Assembly: GCA_002477275.1 (NCBI GenBank)
Contig: DLOU01000046.1
Coordinates: 1 to 24,297 of the forward strand
Direction of reading: 5' to 3'
Source: Caryophanales bacterium UBA7476
GTDB taxonomy: Bacteria; Bacillota_I; Bacilli_A; RF39; UBA660
DNA: 24,297 nucleotides
Shown: positions 1 to 7,709 of the stretch, piece by piece
Layout of the letters: each line of letters opens with the position of its first letter
How positions within the stretch are numbered: position 1 is the first letter of the stretch
Program-made: the position numbers and the translations under genes
The notes under the pieces: generated by a model
The model's input: the letters and a program-made list of their open reading frames with translations, nothing else
Databases searched by the model: none
What the model was told of the DNA's origin: nothing

Positions 1-26
1 AACATTTACTTTACTTCATCCATATA

Positions 27-65
27 AAAAGAGATGAAACCTATAGTTTTAACTTCATCTCTTTT
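27..65 (-). terminator. Terminator of the rnr-capA-smpB-lipoprotein unit
   Basis: A perfect 12-bp stem (AAAAGAGATGAA at 27-38 with TTCATCTCTTTT at 54-65) has a 15-nt loop and, read on the minus strand, is followed by a short T-run. It overlaps the last codons and TAG stop of the lipoprotein gene, so this is where the unit that begins at rnr should end. Confidence 0.85.
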
Positions 66-526
66 AATATTTTTATGACTTCTTCTTTATATGTTTTTGG
101 TACTTCTGCTTCAATAATATAGTTATTTATTTTATAATTAATAGTATATACGTTTTTATTTTCTATATAAAAGTAATTTTTTTTATGTTTTATATTCGCT
201 TTTTTGTTTTTGTAATACTTTATTTTATCTTTAAAGGCTTTATCTACTTCTTTACTTTTATTATAACTAAATAAACTTAACTGATAATGACTTGAAACTG
301 CAATTGTTTCTATATATTCTTTTTCTTCTATATCTACAGCTACAAAATTATTTTTTTCAACAGTTTCTGTAAATACTTTTTTGTTAAAATTATTTTTTCC
401 ACATCCACTAATAAATAGTACAATTATTATTAACAATAAATGTGGAAAAAGATTAGTACATATTTTTCCTAATCTTTTCAATCTCTCTTTTTTCATCTCT
501 TTGTTTAATAGTTTCTCTTTTATCAT
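41..526 (-). CDS. Putative small lipoprotein of unknown function
   Basis: A 161-residue protein with a basic N-terminus, a hydrophobic stretch at about residues 27-39 and a lipobox (FISGC) whose Cys42 would be lipidated by Lgt, which is also encoded here. The mature part is Lys/Asn/Tyr-rich with predicted beta strands; I recognise no family. The ATG at 526 is preceded by AGAGGTAAG and lies inside smpB, so the two genes overlap by 74 bases in different frames. The internal ATG at 496 would give a more usual 32-residue signal but has a poor ribosome binding site. It is the last gene of the rnr-capA-smpB unit. The lipoprotein call rests on the lipobox; the role is unknown. Confidence 0.75.
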   Translation of the reverse strand: MIKEKLLNKEMKKERLKRLGKICTNLFPHLLLIIIVLFISGCGKNNFNKKVFTETVEKNNFVAVDIEEKEYIETIAVSSHYQLSLFSYNKSKEVDKAFKDKIKYYKNKKANIKHKKNYFYIENKNVYTINYKINNYIIEAEVPKTYKEEVIKILKEMKLKL

Positions 527-893
527 AATTTTTCTTACCTCTACAAATACCTAATTCAAGTTTTATTTTATCTTTCTTAAAATATAGCTTTAATGGTATT
601 AGAGTTAGACCTTTTTGTTCTATATCTTGTTTAATTCTTTTTATTTCACTTTTATTAAGAAGTAGTTTTCTTGTTCTTCTTTCATCAACATTATAAATAC
701 TTGCTTCTTTATATGGAGATATAAACATGTTTAAAAGAAAAACTTCATTATTCTTTATTATTCCATAACTATCTTTTAGATTACATTTACCTGCTCTTAT
801 TGATTTTATTTCAGTTCCAACAAGGACAATACCACATTCATATGTATCTTCTATAAAATAATTATGTCTTGCCTCTCTATTTTCAATTTCCAT
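453..893 (-). CDS. smpB: SsrA-binding protein SmpB
   Basis: SmpB binds tmRNA and delivers it to stalled ribosomes for trans-translation. The 146-residue protein is close to normal family length. It shows the family landmarks: NREARHNYFI at the N-terminus, GTEIKSIRAGKCNLKDSY, the EKGLTLIPLKLYF-type core and the basic C-terminal tail GKKNYDKRETIKQRDEKRE, which becomes helical in the decoding centre. The ATG at 893 follows GGGGAGG, which is encoded in the last codons of capA; only one base separates the capA stop from this start. Pairing with rnr is expected, because RNase R works with tmRNA-SmpB to degrade non-stop mRNA. The 3' end overlaps the lipoprotein gene. Confidence 0.98.
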   Translation of the reverse strand: MEIENREARHNYFIEDTYECGIVLVGTEIKSIRAGKCNLKDSYGIIKNNEVFLLNMFISPYKEASIYNVDERRTRKLLLNKSEIKRIKQDIEQKGLTLIPLKLYFKKDKIKLELGICRGKKNYDKRETIKQRDEKREIEKIRKNMY

Positions 894-894
894 T

Positions 895-2127
895 TTAAGC
901 CTCCCCTGATAAGCCCCATGTTAAATTTTCAAACCTTTCATTTACTATTTTCTTATATTTTTCGTAATATGATTGATAATTATTTAACTGTGTATTATTT
1001 AATTGAGGATATGGTATAACCTTAAAATCGTGGTTAACTCCTCCTCTTTTTACAGTAGTAGTATAAACTAATTGTGCTTTTGGTTCAACTACTGAATTAA
1101 TTACTGTTCCATCTGGATTAACTACTTTCTTTAATGAAGCTTCCATCATAAGTCCAGTAAAATTATCTATATCATTTTGATCACTTATAAAGTTACCTAA
1201 TGAATAAACTACTAAAGTTTTTCCATTATTAATATATTCAACAGTTTGAATAACATGTGGATGAGCTCCTATTATTAAATCAACTCCTAAGTTTGATAAG
1301 TAATTTGCAATTTGTTCCTGTTTATAATCAACTTTGAATGAATACTCAGTTCCCCAGTGCATTGCAACTATTACAAAATCAACCTTATCTCTTACTGATT
1401 CTATATCTGCTTTTGCTTTTTCTTCACTATATTCATTACTTAGATAAGATTTACCAGCTGGTGTTGGTAATCCATTATTCCAAATAGTATATGAAATAAA
1501 TGCATATTTAATATTATTTACTTCATAAACTTTTGCAACTGATTTTGTTCTTTCTTCTTCACTAGACCATTGTCCTGATGCTGCTACTGTTTCTTTCTTT
1601 TTCCAATAATCAACTGATGCTAGTACACCTCTTTCACCTTTATCCATAGTATGATTTGTCGCTAAACTTACCATGTTGAACCCTGCATCTATAAATGCAT
1701 CTCCTACTTCTTGTGGTGAATTAAACATTGGATAACTTGAATATCCAAGAGATGCTCCTCCAAGAATTGTCTCTTGATTATAATAAGCTAGATCATATTT
1801 TGATGAAATTGGTTTTATACTCTCAAGCATTGGTTTAAAATTATATGAGCCATCACTTTGTTTTGCATCATTATATACTCCCCAATGAATTAGTGCATCT
1901 CCAACCATAACAATCGATGCTTTATATTCTTGAGAAGTTTTTTCTTCTTTCTTTTCTTCTTTTGGTGTTTCTTTCTTTTCTACCGGTTTTTCTTTTTTTA
2001 GTGATGTTTTATATTCTTTATATTGTATAAATACTCCAGCACCAATTAAGCTTAACGATAAGATAAAGATAATTATTAGTGATACTTTTACTTTTCTTTT
2101 TAGCTTTTTTTTCTTTTTACTACTCAT
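895..2127 (-). CDS. CapA/PgsA-type metallophosphoesterase-fold protein, membrane-anchored
   Basis: A 410-residue protein of the PGA_cap (CapA) family, related to poly-gamma-glutamate/capsule biosynthesis proteins. It has a lysine-rich N-terminus, one membrane segment at about residues 18-36, a Lys/Glu-rich linker and an extracellular calcineurin-like domain. Metal-site motifs are visible: VGDALIH near residue 74, YNQET, ATNHTMDKG, MHWGTEY, IIGAHPHVIQ and YSLGNFISDQ. A TTG further upstream (2154) is possible, but the ATG at 2127 sits behind AAGAGGG and just past the rnr stop. The gene lies between rnr and smpB in one operon. No other poly-glutamate genes (pgsB/C) are nearby, so a role in capsule formation is not supported; the fold is certain, the substrate is not. 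Confidence 0.9.
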   Translation of the reverse strand: MSSKKKKKLKRKVKVSLIIIFILSLSLIGAGVFIQYKEYKTSLKKEKPVEKKETPKEEKKEEKTSQEYKASIVMVGDALIHWGVYNDAKQSDGSYNFKPMLESIKPISSKYDLAYYNQETILGGASLGYSSYPMFNSPQEVGDAFIDAGFNMVSLATNHTMDKGERGVLASVDYWKKKETVAASGQWSSEEERTKSVAKVYEVNNIKYAFISYTIWNNGLPTPAGKSYLSNEYSEEKAKADIESVRDKVDFVIVAMHWGTEYSFKVDYKQEQIANYLSNLGVDLIIGAHPHVIQTVEYINNGKTLVVYSLGNFISDQNDIDNFTGLMMEASLKKVVNPDGTVINSVVEPKAQLVYTTTVKRGGVNHDFKVIPYPQLNNTQLNNYQSYYEKYKKIVNERFENLTWGLSGEA

Positions 2128-2131
2128 AGAT

Positions 2132-4234
2132 CTAAACCCTCTTAACAATTTCAAAATCTATAGTTTTATCCTCTTTAGAAGCTCTTATTACCTTAACTAT
2201 AACTCTATCTCCAATTGTATACTTTTCTTTACTCTTTTCATTTGTTAAACTCATTCTTTCTTCATTGTAATCAAAGAATCCTTTCATATCTTTTACTGAT
2301 ACTAATCCTTCAATTAAGTTATCAAGTTCAACAAACATACCAAAACTCATTACTGAAGAAATCATTCCTTCGAATTCTTCTCCAATATGTTTTTCCATAT
2401 ATTCAGCCATTTTCATATCTTCAACTTCTCTTTCACAATCTACACTTGCTCTTTCAGTTGCTGAAGAATGGTCTGCTATATAAACTAATTTTTCTTCCCA
2501 ATGTCTTATTGTATTATCATCTAATCTTTTGTTAAATAAGTATGTTCTAAGTAGACGGTGTACAGTTGTGTCTGGATAACGTCTAATTGGGGAAGTAAAG
2601 TGTGTATAGCATTTACTTGCTAAACCAAAGTGTCCTAAGTTTACTGGTTTATAGACAGCTTTTTGCATGCTTCTAAGTAATAAACTTGATAGTATTTTAA
2701 ATTCTTTTTTATCTTCTAATTGTTTAATAATTTTTTGAATGGTCTTTGGAGTATTTTCTTTTAAATTTCCTTGAACTTGATATCCAAGTGTTCCTACATA
2801 TCCTAAGAAACTTCTTATTTTTTCTTCTTTTGGTGCTTCATGAACACGATAAATAAATGGTAAGTTCATGAAATATATATGAGTTGCTACACATTCGTTT
2901 GCTGCAATCATGAAATCTTCTATTAATTTTTCTCCTGTTCCCCTATTTCTAAGTGTTACTTCTGTTGGAACACAGTTTTCATCAACTAATATTTTTGCTT
3001 CATCTACTTCAAAATCAATATATCCTTTATTCTCTTTAGCTTTTCTTAAAATATCAGCTAAATCTTTCATCATTCTTAAAGTATCTGCATAAGGTTCATA
3101 TCCTTCAGGAATTTCATTTTCTTCAAGAACTTTGTTAACCTTTTTGTATGTCATTTGAATTCTTGATTTAATTACACTTTCAAATATTTCATAATTTACT
3201 TGTTTTCCATGACTATCAAATTCCATTACGCATGAAATAGCTAATCTATCTACGTTTGGATTGAGTGAACATATTCCATTTGATAATTCATGAGGAAGCA
3301 TTGGTATAACTCTATCAACTAAATAAACAGAAGTTCCTCTTTCCATAGCATCATTATCAAGTGGGCTTCCTTCTTTTACATAATAAGAGACATCAGCAAT
3401 GTGTACTCCTAATATATAATTTCCGTTTGTTTTTCTACTAATTGATATGGCGTCATCAATGTCTTTTGTATCATCACCATCTATAGTGAATATCATCTGG
3501 TCTCTAAGGTCTCTTCTTCCTCTTCTTTCATGTTCTTCTACTTCATTAGGGAATCCTCTTAATTGTTGTTTTACATCATCTGGAAGGTCTGTTTCAATTT
3601 TATATTTTTTAACGATAGATAATATATCAACACCCGGATCATTTTTATGACCAATTATCTCTAATACTTCACCTTCAAAATTATGATTATCTAACCTTTT
3701 TCCTAGTTTTACTAAAACTTTATGACCATCTACTGCATTTAACGCTTTATCTCTTGGTACTTGTATTTTGATTCTTAGTTTATTGTCATCTAAAGTAACA
3801 ACACCTTTGTCTCCTTTAAAATTGATTTCTCCAACATAACTATCATTTTCACGTTTAACAATTTTAAGAACTCTTCCTTCTAGTCTAGCTATTCCTTTTT
3901 TACTTGTTAATTCAACTAAAACAACATCTCCATGAAGAGCGCCATTCATATTGCTTTCACTTATATATACATCTGTTTCTGAATCATCAATATCTACAAA
4001 TCCAAAGCCTTTTTTATTAGCTCTCATTATTCCTCTTTTTAAATGACTATTTTCAAGTAGCATATATCTATCCTTATTAGAATGATAAATAACTAAATCA
4101 TTTTCAAGTTTTTCAAGCACTTTTTGTAATAATTTTAAATCTTCAACGTTATTAATTTTTAAACCATCTTGAATTTCATAGATATTCAATGCCTTCTTTG
4201 TATTTTTTAAAATTTCAACGACCTTTTCATCCAT
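2132..4234 (-). CDS. rnr: Ribonuclease R (3'-5' exoribonuclease)
   Basis: A 700-residue RNase R of the RNB/RNase II family, which degrades structured RNA processively. The order is an N-terminal winged-helix segment, cold-shock OB domains (KKGFGFVDIDDSETDVYI near residue 75), the RNB catalytic domain with the metal-binding stretch DGDDTKDIDDAIS near residue 255, and a C-terminal S1 domain (GMISSVMSFGMFVEL onward). HFTSPIRRYPD and the ATERASVDCER motif are also present. The ATG at 4234 is preferred over a GTG at 4243 because GAAGGTG lies just upstream of it. The gene has its own promoter and heads the unit with capA, smpB and the lipoprotein gene, consistent with a trans-translation/RNA quality-control role. 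Confidence 0.97.
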   Translation of the reverse strand: MDEKVVEILKNTKKALNIYEIQDGLKINNVEDLKLLQKVLEKLENDLVIYHSNKDRYMLLENSHLKRGIMRANKKGFGFVDIDDSETDVYISESNMNGALHGDVVLVELTSKKGIARLEGRVLKIVKRENDSYVGEINFKGDKGVVTLDDNKLRIKIQVPRDKALNAVDGHKVLVKLGKRLDNHNFEGEVLEIIGHKNDPGVDILSIVKKYKIETDLPDDVKQQLRGFPNEVEEHERRGRRDLRDQMIFTIDGDDTKDIDDAISISRKTNGNYILGVHIADVSYYVKEGSPLDNDAMERGTSVYLVDRVIPMLPHELSNGICSLNPNVDRLAISCVMEFDSHGKQVNYEIFESVIKSRIQMTYKKVNKVLEENEIPEGYEPYADTLRMMKDLADILRKAKENKGYIDFEVDEAKILVDENCVPTEVTLRNRGTGEKLIEDFMIAANECVATHIYFMNLPFIYRVHEAPKEEKIRSFLGYVGTLGYQVQGNLKENTPKTIQKIIKQLEDKKEFKILSSLLLRSMQKAVYKPVNLGHFGLASKCYTHFTSPIRRYPDTTVHRLLRTYLFNKRLDDNTIRHWEEKLVYIADHSSATERASVDCEREVEDMKMAEYMEKHIGEEFEGMISSVMSFGMFVELDNLIEGLVSVKDMKGFFDYNEERMSLTNEKSKEKYTIGDRVIVKVIRASKEDKTIDFEIVKRV

Positions 4235-4253
4235 ATTATTCACCTTCTACTAT

Positions 4254-4281
4254 ATTATATCATCCTATTTTAAAAATACAA
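4254..4281 (-). promoter_or_regulatory. Promoter of rnr-capA-smpB unit
   Basis: On the minus strand TTGTAT (4276-4281), a 16-base spacer and a perfect TATAAT (4254-4259) sit between the secG terminator and rnr. The start point would fall about 13 bases before the rnr ATG, giving a very short leader that begins almost at the ribosome binding site. Confidence 0.7.
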
Positions 4282-4287
4282 ATAAAA

Positions 4288-4304
4288 AAGACCTATAAGG
4301 TCTT
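4288..4304 (-). terminator. Terminator of secG
   Basis: AAGACCT-ATA-AGGTCTT forms a 7-bp stem with a run of six T downstream on the minus strand. The secG stop codon is inside the hairpin, separating secG from the rnr promoter. Confidence 0.8.
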
Positions 4305-4515
4305 AAAATGAGGCAATTAAGCATACTACAAAGAATGTTAATCCTAGTATAAAAGTTATACGAGTTAAAGCTTTTTCAGCTCCTCTTTCTTTTCTCTTTG
4401 CAAATAAATCTGTAGTTCCACCTGATAATATCTTTGCAGCACTACCTGATTTTGCGCTTTGTAATAGTACTACAATTATTAATAATATTGAAACTACTAA
4501 TAAGAATATTTTCAT
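4303..4515 (-). CDS. secG: Preprotein translocase subunit SecG
   Basis: A 70-residue membrane protein matching SecG in length and layout: a first membrane helix at residues 2-20 ending in LLQSAKSGS, a loop with the typical GGTTDLFAKRKERG sequence, and a second helix at about residues 50-69. SecG joins SecY and SecE in the protein-conducting channel. The ATG follows GGAGG with six bases between. It is a single-gene unit with its own promoter and terminator, next to rnr as in many Bacillota. Confidence 0.95.
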   Translation of the reverse strand: MKIFLLVVSILLIIVVLLQSAKSGSAAKILSGGTTDLFAKRKERGAEKALTRITFILGLTFFVVCLIASF

Positions 4516-4543
4516 AAACTGCCTCCATTTCTGAACTAGTAAT

Positions 4544-4572
4544 ATATTAACATATGTTTAAATGTTTTGCAA
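4544..4572 (-). promoter_or_regulatory. secG: Promoter of secG
   Basis: TTGCAA (4567-4572), a 17-base spacer and TAATAT (4544-4549) on the minus strand, followed by the GGAGG of secG. It lies between the arms of a 9-bp inverted repeat (ACTAGTAAT at 4535-4543, ATTACTAGT at 4585-4593). Confidence 0.65.
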
Positions 4573-4588
4573 CTTATTTGTTTTATTA

Positions 4589-5845
4589 CTAGTGTAATGT
4601 AGTAGGTTTATTTGCTTCAATATTATTTTCTGTAATATCATTTTCTTTTGATATTCTACTCATTTCTTCACATATATATTTTAGTACCTTATATTCTTCT
4701 ACTAAGCTATTTTCTTCTTCAGAATTTGATGTTTTAGTTTGCTCTTCTATTATATTTTTTAGATATAAATATCCATATCTTAGAGCTTTTAACCTTAGTA
4801 ATTCTAACTCTCTATTTGATACTTGTTGTTCTTTTGAATCTACTTTTATCTCTTGATTATTACTACTTATCTCTTGAGTTTCTTCTATATTAATTGTTGT
4901 TTTAGAAGCTTCTGTTTTATTATTATCACTATTTTCTTTTTTTCCTATTAAACTTTTTTTAGTAAGATATTTTTTTATAAAATCATTTGCTTCTTTCTTT
5001 TCTTTTCTTGATGTTGTAGGTAGTCTTAATGTTCTAACATTTTTTTCTAATTCTTCTTGTTCTTCTTTACTTAGATTACTAGTATCTAAAGAAAAAGTCA
5101 TTCTGATTACTCTACTATGAAGTCGAAGTTTTCGAAATGCTCTTTCTTTAGCTGCAATTATTTGAGGACGACTTCTTTTCAGCATTTTTGCTACTTCTAA
5201 AATACTTTTTGGCTTTTCCCCTCTGTCTAGTCCAAATATTAAATGAATCAATTCAGAAAGATTTGAATCTAGTTTTTTTAATTCTTTATTTAATTTATTT
5301 TTTGAATAATACGTAAATATTTCAAAATATCCTTTGCTTATCATAATATTCTCAACTACTTTATCATACCCTTCATTTGTAGACATATCAATATCATGAC
5401 ATGTTTTAAAAATATTATTTAAGTCGTATCGATAGAAATAAGCAGGAAAACTTGTTCCTTCTTTTAAGCATTCTTGTAAGTAATCATATAAATTTTCAAG
5501 TGTACCATGTTTTAATTCTATTATGGCTGCTTGTTCTTCAGTAATTTTATTATTACTTTTTTTGACTAATTGCTCAACATATTCAGAGTATCCAAAAACT
5601 CCACCAAAATTATATTCTTTACATTTTCTAAGCTCTTCTTTTGACAAAGCTCCTTCTTTTTTCTTTTTCTTAAGATACTTATATTTTTTTAATTGTTCAT
5701 CGTATTCGTGCATGAAGCCTTTTTGACCAGAACTTTCTACATAGTAATCATCTGCTTTTATTACAAAACTTAAATCTGAATGTTCTTTAAGCCACTCTGC
5801 TACTGATTGAATAGCATTATCAATATTTTCTTGCATTATACTCAT
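4589..5845 (-). CDS. Uncharacterised protein with a sigma-70 region-4-like HTH
   Basis: A 418-residue protein of unknown function. Residues about 193-247 read like sigma factor region 4: LSELIHLIFGLDRGEKPKSI, then EVAKMLKRSRPQIIAAKERAFRKLR, the same spacing as the GLDGGE...EEVGxxxxVTRERIRQIEAKALRKLR pattern of RpoD-type factors. I find no region 2 (the -10-binding, core-binding part); residues 1-190 are mainly helical, rich in Lys/Tyr and unfamiliar. Residues about 300-345 are a low-complexity Asn/Ser/Glu linker, followed by a helical C-terminus. The ATG at 5845 follows AAAGGA. It is a single gene under a near-consensus promoter, with no clear terminator before secG. It could be a divergent sigma factor or a DNA-binding regulator that borrowed the -35-reading domain; the second is more economical. 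Confidence 0.8.
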   Translation of the reverse strand: MSIMQENIDNAIQSVAEWLKEHSDLSFVIKADDYYVESSGQKGFMHEYDEQLKKYKYLKKKKKEGALSKEELRKCKEYNFGGVFGYSEYVEQLVKKSNNKITEEQAAIIELKHGTLENLYDYLQECLKEGTSFPAYFYRYDLNNIFKTCHDIDMSTNEGYDKVVENIMISKGYFEIFTYYSKNKLNKELKKLDSNLSELIHLIFGLDRGEKPKSILEVAKMLKRSRPQIIAAKERAFRKLRLHSRVIRMTFSLDTSNLSKEEQEELEKNVRTLRLPTTSRKEKKEANDFIKKYLTKKSLIGKKENSDNNKTEASKTTINIEETQEISSNNQEIKVDSKEQQVSNRELELLRLKALRYGYLYLKNIIEEQTKTSNSEEENSLVEEYKVLKYICEEMSRISKENDITENNIEANKPTTLH

Positions 5846-5877
5846 AAATTCTCATTCCTTTCTTTATTTGCTCACAA

Positions 5878-5906
5878 ATTTTACATTAAAACGGTGGTTT
5901 TGTCAA
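5878..5906 (-). promoter_or_regulatory. Promoter of the sigma region-4-like gene
   Basis: A perfect TTGACA (5901-5906), a 17-base spacer and TAAAAT (5878-5883) on the minus strand, immediately after the terminator of the kinase gene. One of the strongest promoters in the window. Confidence 0.8.
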
Positions 5907-5909
5907 TAA

Positions 5910-5935
5910 AAGACCACATGCTATCATGTGGTCTT
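5910..5935 (-). terminator. Terminator of the nucleoside kinase gene
   Basis: A perfect 11-bp stem, AAGACCACATG at 5910-5920 with CATGTGGTCTT at 5925-5935, loop CTAT, followed on the minus strand by TTTTATT. Confidence 0.85.
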
Positions 5936-5953
5936 ATTAAAATTAATTATTTT

Positions 5954-7606
5954 TTATAAATTAGTAAAGAAACTTCCACCAATAAATTCTCTTAATATTG
6001 ATTCATCTGGTATGGCATCTGCTGGTATTGGTAAGAAAAATCCTAAGAAATTGATTAATCTTTTTGCTTCTTCATAACAAGGATCTCTTGGATCTACTGA
6101 ATATAGAAGTGGTTCAACATATGTTTTAAGTACTCCTATCTCATATATTAATGCTGAATTAAATGTATAGTCCGCATTATCTTGATATGGGAATATATAT
6201 TTTTCTTCTCCAGCTCTTACTTCTGGCCAAGTAGAAATTGTTTTTCCTACATCATGACCTCTTGTTTTATTATCTCTAACTATTCTTCTTAATAATCTAT
6301 TATCTGTTGTAGATATATAATTATGATTATCTATATTTAGTTCAGTAAGAGGTGAAATATAAATTCTAAATACATTACTTCTTGATATATTAGTTAATAC
6401 TCTATCATCTAGTGCATGTATTCCTTCTATTACAAGTACTCCATTTTTTTCTAATTTTATTTTCTTTGAATACTCTTTCTTTCCTGTTAAGAAATTATAC
6501 GTAGGTACTTCTACTTCTTCATTTTTTAGTAATTGTTCAATTTGTCTTTCAAATAGTTTTAAATCTACAGCTTCTAGGCATTCATAATCTGGTTTTCCAT
6601 TCTCATCAATTGGAGTTTCTTCTCTTTCAACAAAATAGTCATCCATTCCAATAACAAGAGGTTTAGCTCCAAGACTTTTTAAATACATACATAATTTCTT
6701 TGAAGTAGTAGTCTTTCCTGAAGAAGAAGGTCCCGCTAAAAGAACTACTTTAACACTCTTAGTATCTTTTATTTTTCTAGCAAGATTAACTAATTCTTCA
6801 TTTTGTCTTGCTTCAGCAATTTTAATAAATTGATCTATTTTTCCTGTTGAAACTAATGCATTTAATTCTGATGCATCTCGAACTTTCATTAAGTTATTCC
6901 ATTTACCACTTATATCAAATGCTCTCATCATATTAGGATGAGACTTATATTCTTTAATTTCATCTCCACTATATATTGTTGGAAATCTTAATACAAATCC
7001 TTCTTTAGATATATATGTTAAATCAAATTCTCCAACTAATTTAGTAGATATAGGCATCTTTGTATAGAAATAATCATAAAATTCTCCTAATTGATAAAGA
7101 GTAATATATGTATTTGTTGTATATTTTAATATATTTACTTTTGATTTATAGTCTACTTTGCTAAAATAGTCCCTTGCTTCTAATCTATCAACTATTAATT
7201 TTTTTATAGGTCTATTTTGATCTATTATTGCTTTCATCTTATTTTTAATATCATTAAGTCTATCTTCTGTTAATTCAAAATTAGTTTTAATATATAAACC
7301 TTTATCTATTGAATGTTCTGCTTTAATATCATATCTTACACCATATAATTCTTTTACAGCCACACTTAAAATAAATAAAAGTCCATTAACATGCATTTTA
7401 TTTCCATCTCTTGTATTTAAATCTAAAAATTCAATTTCAGATGTTTTATTTACTTTATAATTAAGTTCTCTTAGAGCATTATTTACCTTTGCAGCTAATA
7501 TAGGATGTTTAAAATCTTTTTGAAATTCCTTTGCTATTTCTTCTAGAGTTGTGTTCTTTTTAGTAAAATAATCCACTTTATTAACTGTTATTTTAACTGT
7601 ATCCAT
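5954..7606 (-). CDS. Nucleoside (uridine-like) kinase with ThrRS-like N-terminus
   Basis: A 550-residue protein with the architecture known from Bacillota: an N-terminal TGS-like segment (about 1-60), a region resembling the second additional domain of threonyl-tRNA synthetase (about 65-220), then a P-loop kinase of the uridine kinase/phosphoribulokinase family. The Walker A loop GPSSSGKT lies near residues 291-299 and GMDDYFVERE follows. The kinase is expected to phosphorylate a pyrimidine nucleoside using ATP/GTP; the substrate is inferred from the family. In the ThrRS-like part only one His of the usual HxxxH is seen (MHVNGLLF), so editing activity is unlikely. The ATG at 7606 follows GAGGGTG. 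It is divergent from clpP and ends in its own terminator. Confidence 0.9.
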   Translation of the reverse strand: MDTVKITVNKVDYFTKKNTTLEEIAKEFQKDFKHPILAAKVNNALRELNYKVNKTSEIEFLDLNTRDGNKMHVNGLLFILSVAVKELYGVRYDIKAEHSIDKGLYIKTNFELTEDRLNDIKNKMKAIIDQNRPIKKLIVDRLEARDYFSKVDYKSKVNILKYTTNTYITLYQLGEFYDYFYTKMPISTKLVGEFDLTYISKEGFVLRFPTIYSGDEIKEYKSHPNMMRAFDISGKWNNLMKVRDASELNALVSTGKIDQFIKIAEARQNEELVNLARKIKDTKSVKVVLLAGPSSSGKTTTSKKLCMYLKSLGAKPLVIGMDDYFVEREETPIDENGKPDYECLEAVDLKLFERQIEQLLKNEEVEVPTYNFLTGKKEYSKKIKLEKNGVLVIEGIHALDDRVLTNISRSNVFRIYISPLTELNIDNHNYISTTDNRLLRRIVRDNKTRGHDVGKTISTWPEVRAGEEKYIFPYQDNADYTFNSALIYEIGVLKTYVEPLLYSVDPRDPCYEEAKRLINFLGFFLPIPADAIPDESILREFIGGSFFTNL

Positions 7607-7633
7607 AAATTCACCCTCTTTTATTCTATGATA

Positions 7634-7642
7634 ATTGTAGCA
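7634..7642 (-). promoter_or_regulatory. Extended -10 promoter of the nucleoside kinase gene
   Basis: On the minus strand TGC-TACAAT is an extended -10 box about 28 bases before the ATG. The -35 match at the right spacing (TTTAAA) is weak, as is common for extended -10 promoters. Confidence 0.5.
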
Positions 7643-7646
7643 TATT

Positions 7647-7676
7647 TTGACGTATTTTTAAATGTATATTTTTAAT
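7647..7676 (+). promoter_or_regulatory. clpP: Possible clpP promoter
   Basis: TTGACG (7647-7652), 18 bases and TTTAAT (7671-7676) on the plus strand. An alternative -10 is TAAAAT at 7687-7692. The A/T-rich divergent spacer makes the choice uncertain. No CtsR operator (GGTCAAA direct repeat) or CIRCE element is visible. Confidence 0.35.
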
Positions 7677-7709
7677 ATATTTACACTAAAATATTTGTAG
7701 GTGATAATA

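Noticed and set aside
7607..7709. CtsR or CIRCE operator upstream of clpP
   Set aside because: Only a half-site-like TTTTGACG is present; no tandem GGTCAAA or long inverted repeat.
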